Shown here: one piece after another, positions 17,287 to 25,947 of the stretch | How the letters are laid out: each line of letters starts with the position of its first letter | Position numbering within the stretch: the first letter of the stretch is position 1 | IMG/VR virus record: IMGVR_UViG_3300042453_004839 | Span: 1-56,341 of that record | Strand: one strand, 5' to 3' | Origin: a virus | Length of the DNA: 56,341 nucleotides | The notes under the pieces: generated by a model | Told to the model about the DNA's origin: nothing | Databases searched by the model: none | What the model saw: the letters and a program-made list of their open reading frames with translations, nothing else | Position numbers and translations under genes: made by a program

Positions 17287-18336
17287 TTAAGCTCTAGATA
17301 CTTGTTGTTGCGGGGCATATCCAACCCAATAATTATTAGGGTCTCGATAGCTTCTGGGATCGGCGGGTCGGGATGCTGAATATTGCCCGGGGGTGAAGGT
17401 TTGGAAACCTCGACCCAGAACGTATTGACCCGGCAGAGGCTGGCTTTGCCAGGCATTCAAGAGGTTCGCGTTGGCAATTTGTTGATTGTACTGGGCCTGG
17501 CTCGTCAACGTGTCAAACACCTGTTGCGGACTTACCATTAGGTTGGCGACTGAAACCGGAGACGCCAGTTGCATGGCTTGCTGGGTAAGTCCAACGCTTC
17601 TTCCGAGAAGATCCGCTCCAGTTTGCTGGAGATTAAGGGCAGTAAGCCCGAAATCTCTCGCCGTCAATCCACGCCCCAAACCTCCTCCGGCAAGGCCAGT
17701 TTGTAGGTTTGTGGCGGCAGTCGATCTTGCGATTCCTTGTGCCACCGAAGAGGGAATTCGTGCGCCCAGATAATCATAAGCCAGGTTGCCCAAAGCAGCC
17801 AAACTGGGCCGGAATTGCGGAAGATAAGACTCAAAAGCCTGCCGTGTCGGGGCGTTGTATCTTTCGGCGAGACCGGCCAACTGTTCGGGCTGGTTAACTT
17901 CAGAAAGTCGTTTGGTAAAGTCTTCATACGGAACTTGTAATTCAGCCAATTTAGGAGATTCTCCACGACTGAATTCAAGGGGGCCAGCCGATGGGGCTAC
18001 CGGAGTTGGCATATGCCCACCCCACTTAACTTTGGAAGTGGACGCACGGGTGGGTTTGTATTTTGCAGCTTGTGTGGAAGGTTGCATCGAGGTAAGCGTT
18101 CCAGGTGAAGTCGACTCGTAAATTGGATTACCTTGCGGCCCAAATCCGGAGATTCGAAAAGCTCCGCCAGGAGTAACACTTCCGACATCAGGTTTCGAAA
18201 ACAAACCACGGGTGGACGACGGGGCCGCGGGAGCAGGAGAACCTATGCTGGAAACAAATGCCCCAAAAGAAGGAGGTTTGGGGGCAAATTGTTTGAGCAC
18301 GTCTGTTAGGCTTGAGGCTGAGCTAAATAGCGACAT
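17287..18336 (-). CDS. putative virion protein, 349 aa
   Basis: The N-terminal 115 residues are Ser/Pro/Gly-rich and probably disordered. The middle (about 135-270) is helical with a conserved-looking segment ARDFGLTALNLQQTGADLLG. The tail is Tyr/Gln/Pro-rich (NYWVGYAPQQQ). No catalytic motif is seen. Its place between the neck-like protein and the coiled-coil protein suggests an internal or tail-associated virion component. It is separated from its neighbours by three bases on each side, which implies one transcript. Confidence 0.7.
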   Translation of the reverse strand: MSLFSSASSLTDVLKQFAPKPPSFGAFVSSIGSPAPAAPSSTRGLFSKPDVGSVTPGGAFRISGFGPQGNPIYESTSPGTLTSMQPSTQAAKYKPTRASTSKVKWGGHMPTPVAPSAGPLEFSRGESPKLAELQVPYEDFTKRLSEVNQPEQLAGLAERYNAPTRQAFESYLPQFRPSLAALGNLAYDYLGARIPSSVAQGIARSTAATNLQTGLAGGGLGRGLTARDFGLTALNLQQTGADLLGRSVGLTQQAMQLASPVSVANLMVSPQQVFDTLTSQAQYNQQIANANLLNAWQSQPLPGQYVLGRGFQTFTPGQYSASRPADPRSYRDPNNYWVGYAPQQQVSRA

Positions 18337-18339
18337 AAA

Positions 18340-19551
18340 TTATGCCATGTTGGGGATTTCCCCCATTGCAAACATGTCCATTTGAACTTGAGGACGTCCA
18401 ATTGCGGAACCCTGCACCTCGCGGAGTTCTTCACGCAAAAGTTCGACGGCTTTGGCTTCATAAGCGGTGGCCTCCTCAATGTTGTTGTTTTCTTCTTTTT
18501 CGATGGCGATCGCCATCATTTTTAAAGCTCCAAGATTGGTCACGATCAGATCATCATCGTCGGAAACAACCGGAATAAACTTGCGCTTGGCCAGGACTGT
18601 GCAAGTGGTGCCATCTTTGTTTTCGTATCCGGGAATTGCATACCGGCGATACATGGGCAACGTTTCGTCGGGAGCCAGGATGGCGACACAAGATTCCGAG
18701 CCCGTGGATGGATCGACTGCGTAAACGCGAACCCATCCCTTGGTCGTGGTCTTGTTGATTGCGTCAACATGCCGGAACGCATTGACCGTGATGCGGGGCA
18801 ATTCCGTCAAAGTCAAAGCAGGGGTAAACGTGGCTTGCCATGGATAGGCGCTGTTGGCGGCGGAGATGGCCACTTGCGTGCCGGTGGCATTTAAGACCCT
18901 CCAAACCGATCCGTTGTTGGAGACAATCCACCCGCTCAAATTCTGGTATTTCGGCTTGGAATTTTCTGTTCCGATCCAAGCGAAAACGGAGTTACCGTCC
19001 GTATTGGAGCCGGTAAAGCCGGCGATAAGCACGCTGGGATTCCCTGAGCCGGCGCTCAAGTTCAGACGCTCGCCGTCAATATACTCGCCATCTTCCTGCG
19101 TGCGGATACGGTTGTTGTAGGTGTCTGAACCGCGGAACAAAATTGTGGCGGTCGAATCCTCGACTTGGTCGGTGTATACCTTCAGATAACGCTGGTCGGG
19201 TAGATCCCGGAACATGGGGACATAGCCACGGTCGATCAAATGCTTCCAGTCTCCGGCTGGTGCAATGCCAGGGCCGTTGTCCATAAATTCATACCATTCG
19301 TTGTAAACCTGTCCGGGGGTCTGACCAAAATTATATCCGATGATCGATTCAAATTCACGGGGAAGCGTGATGCACCCGCCGTAAACGCAAACGGAATAAC
19401 GACCATAGGTACCGGCATAGAGACCCTTGTTAAGCAGACGCTCTTGCGCCTCGTTGACCCTCGCCAAAAGCTGGGGGTCGGTGGCGCACATCCCGTTTTG
19501 AGTGACGCGGGCCAGCTGGCTTTTTACGGAACCGTAGGTGCGGCGGATCAT
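18340..19551 (-). CDS. putative neck or tail-adaptor protein, 403 aa
   Basis: The N-terminus (RRTYGSVKSQLARV, then LLARVNEAQERLLNKG) and the GCITLPREFESI segment resemble the helical head-tail adaptor or tail tubular A-type proteins of podoviruses. The C-terminal part contains ETLPMYRRYAIP and a long helix over 350-390. Residues of about 170-245 look like an inserted small beta domain (SKPKYQNLSGWIVSNNG). It overlaps the start of the upstream 149-residue gene by ATGA. The adaptor assignment is inferred from motif feel and position; a general minor structural protein is the alternative. Confidence 0.6.
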   Translation of the reverse strand: MIRRTYGSVKSQLARVTQNGMCATDPQLLARVNEAQERLLNKGLYAGTYGRYSVCVYGGCITLPREFESIIGYNFGQTPGQVYNEWYEFMDNGPGIAPAGDWKHLIDRGYVPMFRDLPDQRYLKVYTDQVEDSTATILFRGSDTYNNRIRTQEDGEYIDGERLNLSAGSGNPSVLIAGFTGSNTDGNSVFAWIGTENSKPKYQNLSGWIVSNNGSVWRVLNATGTQVAISAANSAYPWQATFTPALTLTELPRITVNAFRHVDAINKTTTKGWVRVYAVDPSTGSESCVAILAPDETLPMYRRYAIPGYENKDGTTCTVLAKRKFIPVVSDDDDLIVTNLGALKMMAIAIEKEENNNIEEATAYEAKAVELLREELREVQGSAIGRPQVQMDMFAMGEIPNMA

Positions 19552-19997
19552 GAGTATTGCCCTACGTAAACTTTATATTTGTAACCCGTCGGGGCGCTGG
19601 GGGCCGCGGGCGTCAAAAAGGAAATTTGTGTCAAGGTTGTGCCGGAATAAACATTGACCTGGTAAGTGGTGTTCGGATCACCCCACGGAGATTCCGGGGT
19701 CACCGTGTCGGGAATCAAAACCATGTCGCCCTGATTGAAGGGGACGAACTCCAGCCAGTTTCCGTTATTGTAAACCCTGATGGATTTTGGTTGACCGGCG
19801 GCGGACAACTCAAACCAAATCTTGTCCTGATTGCCGGAGGTGGGCGAGGGCTGGGTATTTCCAACTACGAATGTTTTGTACTGAAGGTCCTCGGTGATCG
19901 TCATGTAGTTCTTGACGAGCTCAAGCAGATCCTGGAGATTGCCTGGGTAGCCGGTATTGGCCGGAACGGTTCCGGGAGTCAGGGTATATTGAGCCAT
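19548..19997 (-). CDS. small structural protein, 149 aa (paralog of 20040-20486)
   Basis: The product contains DKIWFELSAAGQP, NNGNWLEFVPFNQGDM and a C-terminal GYKYKVYVGQYS. The same framework occurs in the adjacent gene at 20040-20486, so the two arose by tandem duplication. The 'IW..L...G.P..I....NGNW' pattern is common in small phage tail or fibre-associated beta domains. It probably decorates or connects fibres near the neck. Start is ATG; the gene is coupled to the downstream neck-like gene by ATGA. Confidence 0.7.
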   Translation of the reverse strand: MAQYTLTPGTVPANTGYPGNLQDLLELVKNYMTITEDLQYKTFVVGNTQPSPTSGNQDKIWFELSAAGQPKSIRVYNNGNWLEFVPFNQGDMVLIPDTVTPESPWGDPNTTYQVNVYSGTTLTQISFLTPAAPSAPTGYKYKVYVGQYS

Positions 19998-20039
19998 TGC
20001 AGAATGATATTACGAATCTGCGAATGAAGTGTCAAGGCA

Positions 20040-20486
20040 TCAATGTCTTCCGACGTAAACCTTATACTTAAAACCGGCCGGCGCGGGGGGTGCGGACGGA
20101 GCAGTAACACCAGACGTGGTACTCCCTGACCCACTGTAGGTTATGATTCCATAACCTTGGCCGGGGTTACCCCACGGGGAGCTAACTGCGGAAGTTGACG
20201 GGGTGAGGATCATATCGCCAAATTTGAAAGGCTGAAACTCAACCCAATTGGGGTTTGAAAAGTTAAAAATCGCCACCGGCCCACCGTTGGCGTCAAGCTG
20301 AAACCATATTTTGTCGGAGGTCTCACTGATCGGTGTCGGATTCACAAGACTCTTGACATAAGATTTAAAATTGATCTTATCGTCGAAATACAAGTACGTC
20401 GACAGGAAATCGACCATTCCCTGAAACGTCGGGGGATAAGTTGTAATATCCGGTACGGGAAGGGATTTTAAGGCGAACTCGGCCAT
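20040..20486 (-). CDS. small structural protein, 148 aa (paralog of 19548-19997)
   Basis: It shares with the downstream gene the segments DKIWFQLDANGGP, NWVEFQPFKFGDM, SPWGNPGQGY and the C-terminus GFKYKVYVGRH. The N-terminal 40 residues differ more, including a helix LSTYLYFDD. The two copies are separated by 42 bases. The likely role is a tail or fibre-associated beta-rich virion component. The sequence signature is a duplicated fold with diverged surface loops, as expected for host-interaction proteins. Confidence 0.7.
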   Translation of the reverse strand: MAEFALKSLPVPDITTYPPTFQGMVDFLSTYLYFDDKINFKSYVKSLVNPTPISETSDKIWFQLDANGGPVAIFNFSNPNWVEFQPFKFGDMILTPSTSAVSSPWGNPGQGYGIITYSGSGSTTSGVTAPSAPPAPAGFKYKVYVGRH

Positions 20487-20517
20487 CGCTAAAGTATAAA
20501 CCTCTAATAAAAATGGG

Positions 20518-20862
20518 TCAAGCGATTGAACCCCAAAGATTGATTGGGCACTTTGAGGAAGCCAGCCATTGCTTGGCCCCAGAACATCCGCACTTTAAAC
20601 ATTTACCAGCGCCCATCCGGGCTTTCCCGTCCCAAAATTGACAGTTGTTGCAAACAGCCATCCGTTGAGCGTGCTGTTCTGGAGTTACTTTTTTAAAACC
20701 TGTTTTGGCAGATTCGGTCATAGCCACAACAAAATTCTTTGCCATTTGCCCGACAGAAGGACCGGAGGGCAAATTGTTTCCGGCCGCTTCTCGCATGCGC
20801 TTTTCTTTTATCTTTAACCATTCACCGGGTTCTCCGTATAGGGCAGGATCTCGTTGGCTCAT
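20518..20862 (-). CDS. zinc-ribbon-like protein, 114 aa
   Basis: The C-terminal half carries AVCNNCQFWDG, then KCLKCGCSG and SKCPINLWG, a six-cysteine arrangement (CxxC, CxxCxC, C) typical of small zinc-binding phage proteins. The N-terminal 55 residues are helical and basic. It may bind nucleic acid or serve as a structural clip. It lies between the paralogous pair and the cysteine-rich gene; a similar zinc-ribbon protein is common in the late region of phages with unknown role. Confidence 0.7.
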   Translation of the reverse strand: MSQRDPALYGEPGEWLKIKEKRMREAAGNNLPSGPSVGQMAKNFVVAMTESAKTGFKKVTPEQHAQRMAVCNNCQFWDGKARMGAGKCLKCGCSGAKQWLASSKCPINLWGSIA

Positions 20863-20904
20863 GACGTGAACAAAATTACATTTGTGAACTCACATGTCCA
20901 GTAT

Positions 20905-22398
20905 TTAACAACAACATTTCTCTAATCGAACGTAGATAATAAGATCTCCGGGTGGAATATTGCAATCCTCAAACTCAAAGCTTACAAGAGCTTCGTTTTG
21001 GCATTCCCCTAAAAGCACTACACCAGCAGGATCGCCAATCGGCCATATTGTATCTGGAGCTTTTCCTGTGCAATATTCGGCGCAACAGCAGGGATCAACG
21101 ACGCCGCAATCTGGATCTGGCCAGACTTTCGTACAACCGGGTGGGGGAGTACAATTAACTGAAAAAGTGCCGGACATATTTAAGTTCGCCACCGACCCAG
21201 GGGCACCCGGCGTGCAGGCCCCGCTAAAAGTAAGATTCGCGGTGGTAACACAACAAGGAGACCCTACTTTCGCGGTATACCATCCGGTTATTTTCCAGCA
21301 GGTCATGGGCTGGCAAGAGTAACAACCGGTTGTATCTGGGCAGCCTGAAGCCACTGGTTTCCAGCACTCTCCGCAAGGGCATGGAGCGGGAGGCGTTGGG
21401 CTGTCGCCCCATACCTCTCCCTTATCGTTGCCTATTGCCTGACAGGTTTTTGGTTCTTCTTCGCAGCATTGAACATCAGCTTTTCCTTCTCGAATACACA
21501 AACAATCCAAGGTTTCGAGCATATAATAACAATTGTCGTCTTTTGTTGGGGCATCGCAATCATAACATGTAATGCCTTCCGGGCTTATTTCAGAGCACGT
21601 TTTCGACCGGATATAGTAACAATATACTTTTTCGCACCCAGGAGTGGGCAGATATCCTGTATCCCCCTCGCAAACCTCACATTCCGGATCGTAGGTAAGC
21701 TCATCGCAAGAATTAGCCAGACCCACATCATTGCAATCACACCCGGCGTCCACGCACGCATAACAAGTCAATTTGGTTCCACAAGGAGTTTCGGTGGTCA
21801 AAACAAATCCCGGATCGCAGGTTAGTTTGGTGCTGGAAAGACCAAAATCCTCGCAGGTTTTACATTCATAACACGAAAGGGTTGGGCAATCAACACTCGC
21901 GGTTTTGTAGCAATCATTACCACCGCAAAATATTGTGGCGGAAGCTATGTCTGAATAATAATTCAAGTCGTAGTCGGTGCATATTTTTGGCGTGTAAGTG
22001 CAACAACTAAGCCCGCCACTTTCTTCGTGTACGCAAATACATTCGCTGACAGTTGCGTCCAATTTGTAGCATGGGTCGGTCGGTTCGTATGGTTCGGTGC
22101 AGGGAACACAACCCAAATCAAAACAATCTTGTTGGGCCGGAATATAGCACCCGTGACTTCCAGTTCCACCGCAAACAACCTCGCAGTCACCGACCCTTAC
22201 GCACTTACCGCAGTCTCCATACAACTCAAACGCCTCGTCGTTGCACGCGGTTAAAAGATTGTAGTACCCGCAGGTTGTGCAGTCGCAGGTTGGCGGAGGC
22301 GGGGGTGGTACTTCGTCACAATCCGAACAAGGTGGGGTTGTTTCACATGAACAGCACGACCCTGACGAACCAAGGGCTACATTAACATTGTAGGCCAT
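20905..22398 (-). CDS. extremely cysteine-rich repeat protein, 497 aa
   Basis: I count 71 cysteines in 497 residues, spread over the whole chain, many as CxC, CxxC or CC pairs. Internal repeats are visible: residues 109-140 and 289-319 align (DPCYKLDATVSECIC with DDNCYYMLETLDCLC, then SCCTYTPKIC with QCCEEEPKTC). Shorter CY..C..C units such as SCYECKTCEDFG and GCYSCQPMTCW recur. Residues 31-36 are a Pro6 run. The C-terminal 110 residues look like a beta domain and end KCCC. There is no signal peptide. It lies among tail and fibre genes. It may be a disulfide-stabilised or metal-loaded virion fibre. I know no described phage family of this kind. Confidence 0.8.
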   Translation of the reverse strand: MAYNVNVALGSSGSCCSCETTPPCSDCDEVPPPPPPTCDCTTCGYYNLLTACNDEAFELYGDCGKCVRVGDCEVVCGGTGSHGCYIPAQQDCFDLGCVPCTEPYEPTDPCYKLDATVSECICVHEESGGLSCCTYTPKICTDYDLNYYSDIASATIFCGGNDCYKTASVDCPTLSCYECKTCEDFGLSSTKLTCDPGFVLTTETPCGTKLTCYACVDAGCDCNDVGLANSCDELTYDPECEVCEGDTGYLPTPGCEKVYCYYIRSKTCSEISPEGITCYDCDAPTKDDNCYYMLETLDCLCIREGKADVQCCEEEPKTCQAIGNDKGEVWGDSPTPPAPCPCGECWKPVASGCPDTTGCYSCQPMTCWKITGWYTAKVGSPCCVTTANLTFSGACTPGAPGSVANLNMSGTFSVNCTPPPGCTKVWPDPDCGVVDPCCCAEYCTGKAPDTIWPIGDPAGVVLLGECQNEALVSFEFEDCNIPPGDLIIYVRLEKCCC

Positions 22399-22400
22399 GG

Positions 22401-22712
22401 TTAAATCTCAGATGCTAATACATAAATTTGCCGCTCTTCCCCGTCGACACAGTAAGTGATCGGGGTACGACAATAAGCCGTTCCATTTGAGTCGAAACAC
22501 GAAGATACAGAATCGTCCGGAACTTCTTCGGTCGACGGGGCGGCCAACCCTTGAGCCGGGGTGGCGATAGCCTCCGAAAAGAAACCCGGAGTGACTTCCT
22601 GTAGGCCACGGGCGAAAGATCCGGGCAAAACAATCCGGGTAATCTGAGGATTTCCGGCCGAACTCAGGATAGATGGCGGTGGTACCGTCGGCTCAATTAC
22701 CTGGATCGCCAT
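22401..22712 (-). CDS. small structural protein, 103 aa
   Basis: Residues 27-45 (IVLPGSFARGLQEVTPGFF) and the C-terminal YCVDGEERQIYVL suggest a beta-rich virion protein. Three cysteines lie in the last third, which recalls the cysteine-rich neighbour two bases downstream. There is no recognised family. It is placed directly between the nozzle-like gene and the cysteine-rich gene, with a one-base gap to the former, so it may bridge the two products. Confidence 0.65.
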   Translation of the reverse strand: MAIQVIEPTVPPPSILSSAGNPQITRIVLPGSFARGLQEVTPGFFSEAIATPAQGLAAPSTEEVPDDSVSSCFDSNGTAYCRTPITYCVDGEERQIYVLASEI

Positions 22713-22713
22713 A

Positions 22714-24681
22714 TCAACACTCTCCTAGGTCGCTGATGTCCTTTCGGTTTCCATGCAAACGGAACAAGCTTAAGCGTGCCGTACCTGTCCACTCCAATTT
22801 TGGTTGGAACAAATATCCGAATCTTCCGAGTCTTCCGCTGACTGTAACGCATGAATCCGAAGGTTTTACTGTCCTGACATTCAGATACCCCGGCCTCAAA
22901 TTATATGGAATATCGGTGGTAATCGGATCGGTATTTCCCGTGTCGATCTGAACACTGTCCGACTGAACCGTGAAAAATGTCGGGTAATAATCCGGCCGGA
23001 ATGAAAAGGTCCAGGTAAAAGACGGGGATGGGGTTGTCGCGGTAGGAGTCACATTCGGACCGTAAATATCGGAAAACCCTATATCAGCGCGAATAAGTTC
23101 TTTAATCTCGGCTGGCCTGTCAAAACTCATTCTCCTGAACTCAACTCCGCTTGTGATTTGGACAGAATTCCCGGAAGAGTCAGTATCAGCCGGATCATTT
23201 CTTGTGATCTCATAGAGTGAATTAAAACCATCTGTGCCGCAACAAAGGGCAAAACAACGTTCGTCCCCATTAAAAGTCCCAACAATCATCTTTGAGATTT
23301 GCAGCCCGGTCCATTCTCCGTCGTAACCGGCATCCAAAGCTTTTCCCTTGACGGATGCGGGTGCCAAATCAGCGCTGATTAGGGATCTATGGGCAATGTT
23401 ATACCCGTCGCCAAATTGGGCGTCATACCTTTGCACCACAGGAGCGGCGGTCAAAAGGTATCGCGAATCGAAGAAAGCCGCGTTGGCATACTGGAGCCAC
23501 CTGGCCGTGTCTGTATCGAGGACTCTGGCCGCTTCCATACTGTCGGAAAGAATCACCGCGGCATTTGTTTTTTCTTTCAGGGTTTGCTGGAAAGACATGA
23601 CGCCGGTCTTCGAGCGGAAATACAGATCGTTGGCCGTCCCAAGCACACTTTCATGGGCAACCTCTCCTACGCCGTCGAACACAAATCGTTGCATCCCCAC
23701 GGTGTTTTGCCAATTCTGTCGATCGTAAATATAAGACCGGATGGCGTTAACGGATTTTTTGGTGAACACAACAAGATCACCTTGACCGGTGGAGGTGTCG
23801 GCTCCCGGAAGAATTCCCAAAGCCGTGATCGTGTCGTCAAAAGCAAAAGCGCCACCTCCCGTCAAATAAAGAATCTCCGAAAACTGGATTTGAGCCCCTT
23901 TGTAGCTGTTTACAAGATCTCCGGCAAAAAGCTCATTTCCGCGGGCAACCCACAACCGCCCGTTGCCGTAAACCATGGGCCCACCAACCGGAATTGAAAT
24001 ATCCTGTTTCAACGGTCCCGGGGCCAAGAAAGAAAATTCCGCAAAAGCGGCGACCTCGGTGGCTTTATCCAGAGTAACCGTGTTTGTGGAGTCAATCGAC
24101 ACAATCCGTGTGTCGGGTTGGACTCCGCGTGCGGCGGAAACGAGCATACCCGGATAGAGTCCCGTCGTACTTTCAAGAGTAAGACGCAGTTTGTTAAGTG
24201 CCATAGAGCCGTTGACTTTTACGGCTGTAGGCACATCCTCAAGAATCCCGCTTGACCGGTAGGAATTGGTTCCGGAGTAAACAATGGCCGAAGACTGCCC
24301 GTCCTGAACTACCAAGTAACCGCCGGCGTTGACAAGATAAGCAAACGGTAGGTCGGGATTATTTCCACCTGAAACCGGGGTAATGTCGTTGGACACCAAA
24401 GAGGAAGCGGCGGGGTTCACCGTATACAAACGGCCCGAAACACAAAAAGCGATCACATCCCCGGTAGTGGACGGGTAATAAAGAGCCCCCTGAATTTTTC
24501 CGCCTGGGAGAGAACCGATATAACGAAATCCCGGGCGTGTTCTTGGATACCCCCCGCGAATTCTTACGTTCGTTCCCCAGGAAAACTGATCGGGGAGAAT
24601 AAGGGCTGGATCGAGACTAGAATTCGCCCCGCCAATAAAGGACTGGACGGCTTCTATGACGCGATTTTGATCACGGATCAC
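22714..24681 (-). CDS. putative tail nozzle / tubular B-like beta-propeller protein, 655 aa
   Basis: The N-terminal segment (FIGGANSSLDPALILPDQFSW followed by NVRIRGGYPRTRPGF) is the hallmark start of phage tail nozzle or stabilisation proteins such as T7 gp12 and P22 gp10. The rest is a long series of beta-strands with repeated blade-like units (GNGRLWVARGNELFAGD, ANDLYFRSKTGVMSF). Length fits the family. It would close the tail tube below the adaptor. The gene overlaps the stop of the fibre gene upstream by four bases, and its product ends in Cys. A beta-propeller fold is inferred, not computed. Confidence 0.7.
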   Translation of the reverse strand: MIRDQNRVIEAVQSFIGGANSSLDPALILPDQFSWGTNVRIRGGYPRTRPGFRYIGSLPGGKIQGALYYPSTTGDVIAFCVSGRLYTVNPAASSLVSNDITPVSGGNNPDLPFAYLVNAGGYLVVQDGQSSAIVYSGTNSYRSSGILEDVPTAVKVNGSMALNKLRLTLESTTGLYPGMLVSAARGVQPDTRIVSIDSTNTVTLDKATEVAAFAEFSFLAPGPLKQDISIPVGGPMVYGNGRLWVARGNELFAGDLVNSYKGAQIQFSEILYLTGGGAFAFDDTITALGILPGADTSTGQGDLVVFTKKSVNAIRSYIYDRQNWQNTVGMQRFVFDGVGEVAHESVLGTANDLYFRSKTGVMSFQQTLKEKTNAAVILSDSMEAARVLDTDTARWLQYANAAFFDSRYLLTAAPVVQRYDAQFGDGYNIAHRSLISADLAPASVKGKALDAGYDGEWTGLQISKMIVGTFNGDERCFALCCGTDGFNSLYEITRNDPADTDSSGNSVQITSGVEFRRMSFDRPAEIKELIRADIGFSDIYGPNVTPTATTPSPSFTWTFSFRPDYYPTFFTVQSDSVQIDTGNTDPITTDIPYNLRPGYLNVRTVKPSDSCVTVSGRLGRFGYLFQPKLEWTGTARLSLFRLHGNRKDISDLGEC

Positions 24682-25937
24682 GGAAGGGCTTGTGCGCTTA
24701 TTACGACAACTTTCAGCACCGAACTTCCGGCAAAGGTATAAACCGTTGCAGTATGATTTCTAAAAACAACCTTTACGGTATTGGCCGCGGAAACAACGGC
24801 TTGAATACTTACGTCGGTTATAAATCCAATAGCGGAAGGGCTTGGAGTTCCCACAAGCACCATATCCCCAACGGAAGCTCCGGTAACTGTAACATCTTGA
24901 GCGGTGGTAACCGAAGCGGCAATCGTAAACGTACCGGAGAAGGTGTGTGACCCAAAATAAACTCCAGTGATCGCTGAAGTAACCGAGCCAGAAGTTACTG
25001 CCAGTTTTTTGGCGCTCAAGACGCCGTTCACGGCCAAATTGGTTTCGCCCGCCCCGACGCCAACGGTAGACGGGGTCGTTGTGCCAATCCCAACGGCATC
25101 ATCGGTTGAATAAATTCTGGTTGCGGAAGAAGCCCCCAGAACAGAAAATACTCCGCCGGAGTTTCCGGACGGATTGACAACTGTACTGGAAAATCTTGCA
25201 ACTCCGTTGACGTCAAGCAGGGCGCCCGGAGTGTTGGTGTTGACGCCGACACGGTTTGCGGAAGAATCCACAAAAATAAGATTGGGAGAAGTTTGACCTT
25301 CCACCCGAACATCCGATAAAGCATCCGCATCCTCGTTTATAACAACGGAACCACGAAGATCCGAAGAAGAGGTGACACGCAATCCGCCGGAAACATGGAG
25401 TTTAGCCGCCGGGGTATTTGTTCCGACTCCGATAAAATCGGCGCTGGCATCGGTAAACAACAAATTCACATCGGTGTCGCCTTCGATACGAACATCTTTG
25501 TTGGCTCCTGCCTCATTGACGACAAGGGCACCATCAAGTGAGGTATCTCCATTAACCGTAAGGGAATTAAGGGAGCTTGCGATTGAATTTCTTCCGCTTG
25601 GAACCACTTTTTTTCCGCTGGCTACGGTCGAAGGATTAACCACCCCGTCCGCCTGCACCAAAGTAAGATCGACTCCGGTAGTTCCTGGACCAATAGCGTC
25701 AACGGAGTAATACCCGGCCTGTGAGATATAAATAATCTGGCCCACGGCCATCCAACTGTTTTGACCCACGGTAACTCCAACCACAGACCCGCCCACCAAA
25801 GGCTGAGTAAAGGAAGCACTGAGGGTTGTAAATGCGTTTATTCCATTAGTCCCATTGGTGCCATTAGTGCCGGCAAGACCCTGAGGTCCTTGCGGTCCAG
25901 CTTCGCCGACGATAAGTGTGTTGCAATCACAGCTCAT
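24678..25937 (-). CDS. tail fibre with short collagen-like stalk, 419 aa
   Basis: The N-terminus MSCDCNTLIVGEAG leads into collagen-like Gly-X-Y triplets at about residues 13-33 (GPQGPQGLAGTNGTNGTNG). Next come fibre repeats of the form VGVNTNTPGALLDVNG, seen at least three times (around 175, 235 and 290) and typical of trimeric phage fibres. The C-terminal 120 residues are a beta-rich tip. The product probably forms a trimeric side or tail fibre. The gene is flanked by the nozzle-like gene and another repeat-rich fibre gene. Confidence 0.75.
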   Translation of the reverse strand: MSCDCNTLIVGEAGPQGPQGLAGTNGTNGTNGINAFTTLSASFTQPLVGGSVVGVTVGQNSWMAVGQIIYISQAGYYSVDAIGPGTTGVDLTLVQADGVVNPSTVASGKKVVPSGRNSIASSLNSLTVNGDTSLDGALVVNEAGANKDVRIEGDTDVNLLFTDASADFIGVGTNTPAAKLHVSGGLRVTSSSDLRGSVVINEDADALSDVRVEGQTSPNLIFVDSSANRVGVNTNTPGALLDVNGVARFSSTVVNPSGNSGGVFSVLGASSATRIYSTDDAVGIGTTTPSTVGVGAGETNLAVNGVLSAKKLAVTSGSVTSAITGVYFGSHTFSGTFTIAASVTTAQDVTVTGASVGDMVLVGTPSPSAIGFITDVSIQAVVSAANTVKVVFRNHTATVYTFAGSSVLKVVVISAQALP

Positions 25938-25947
25938 TTAGTTCTCC

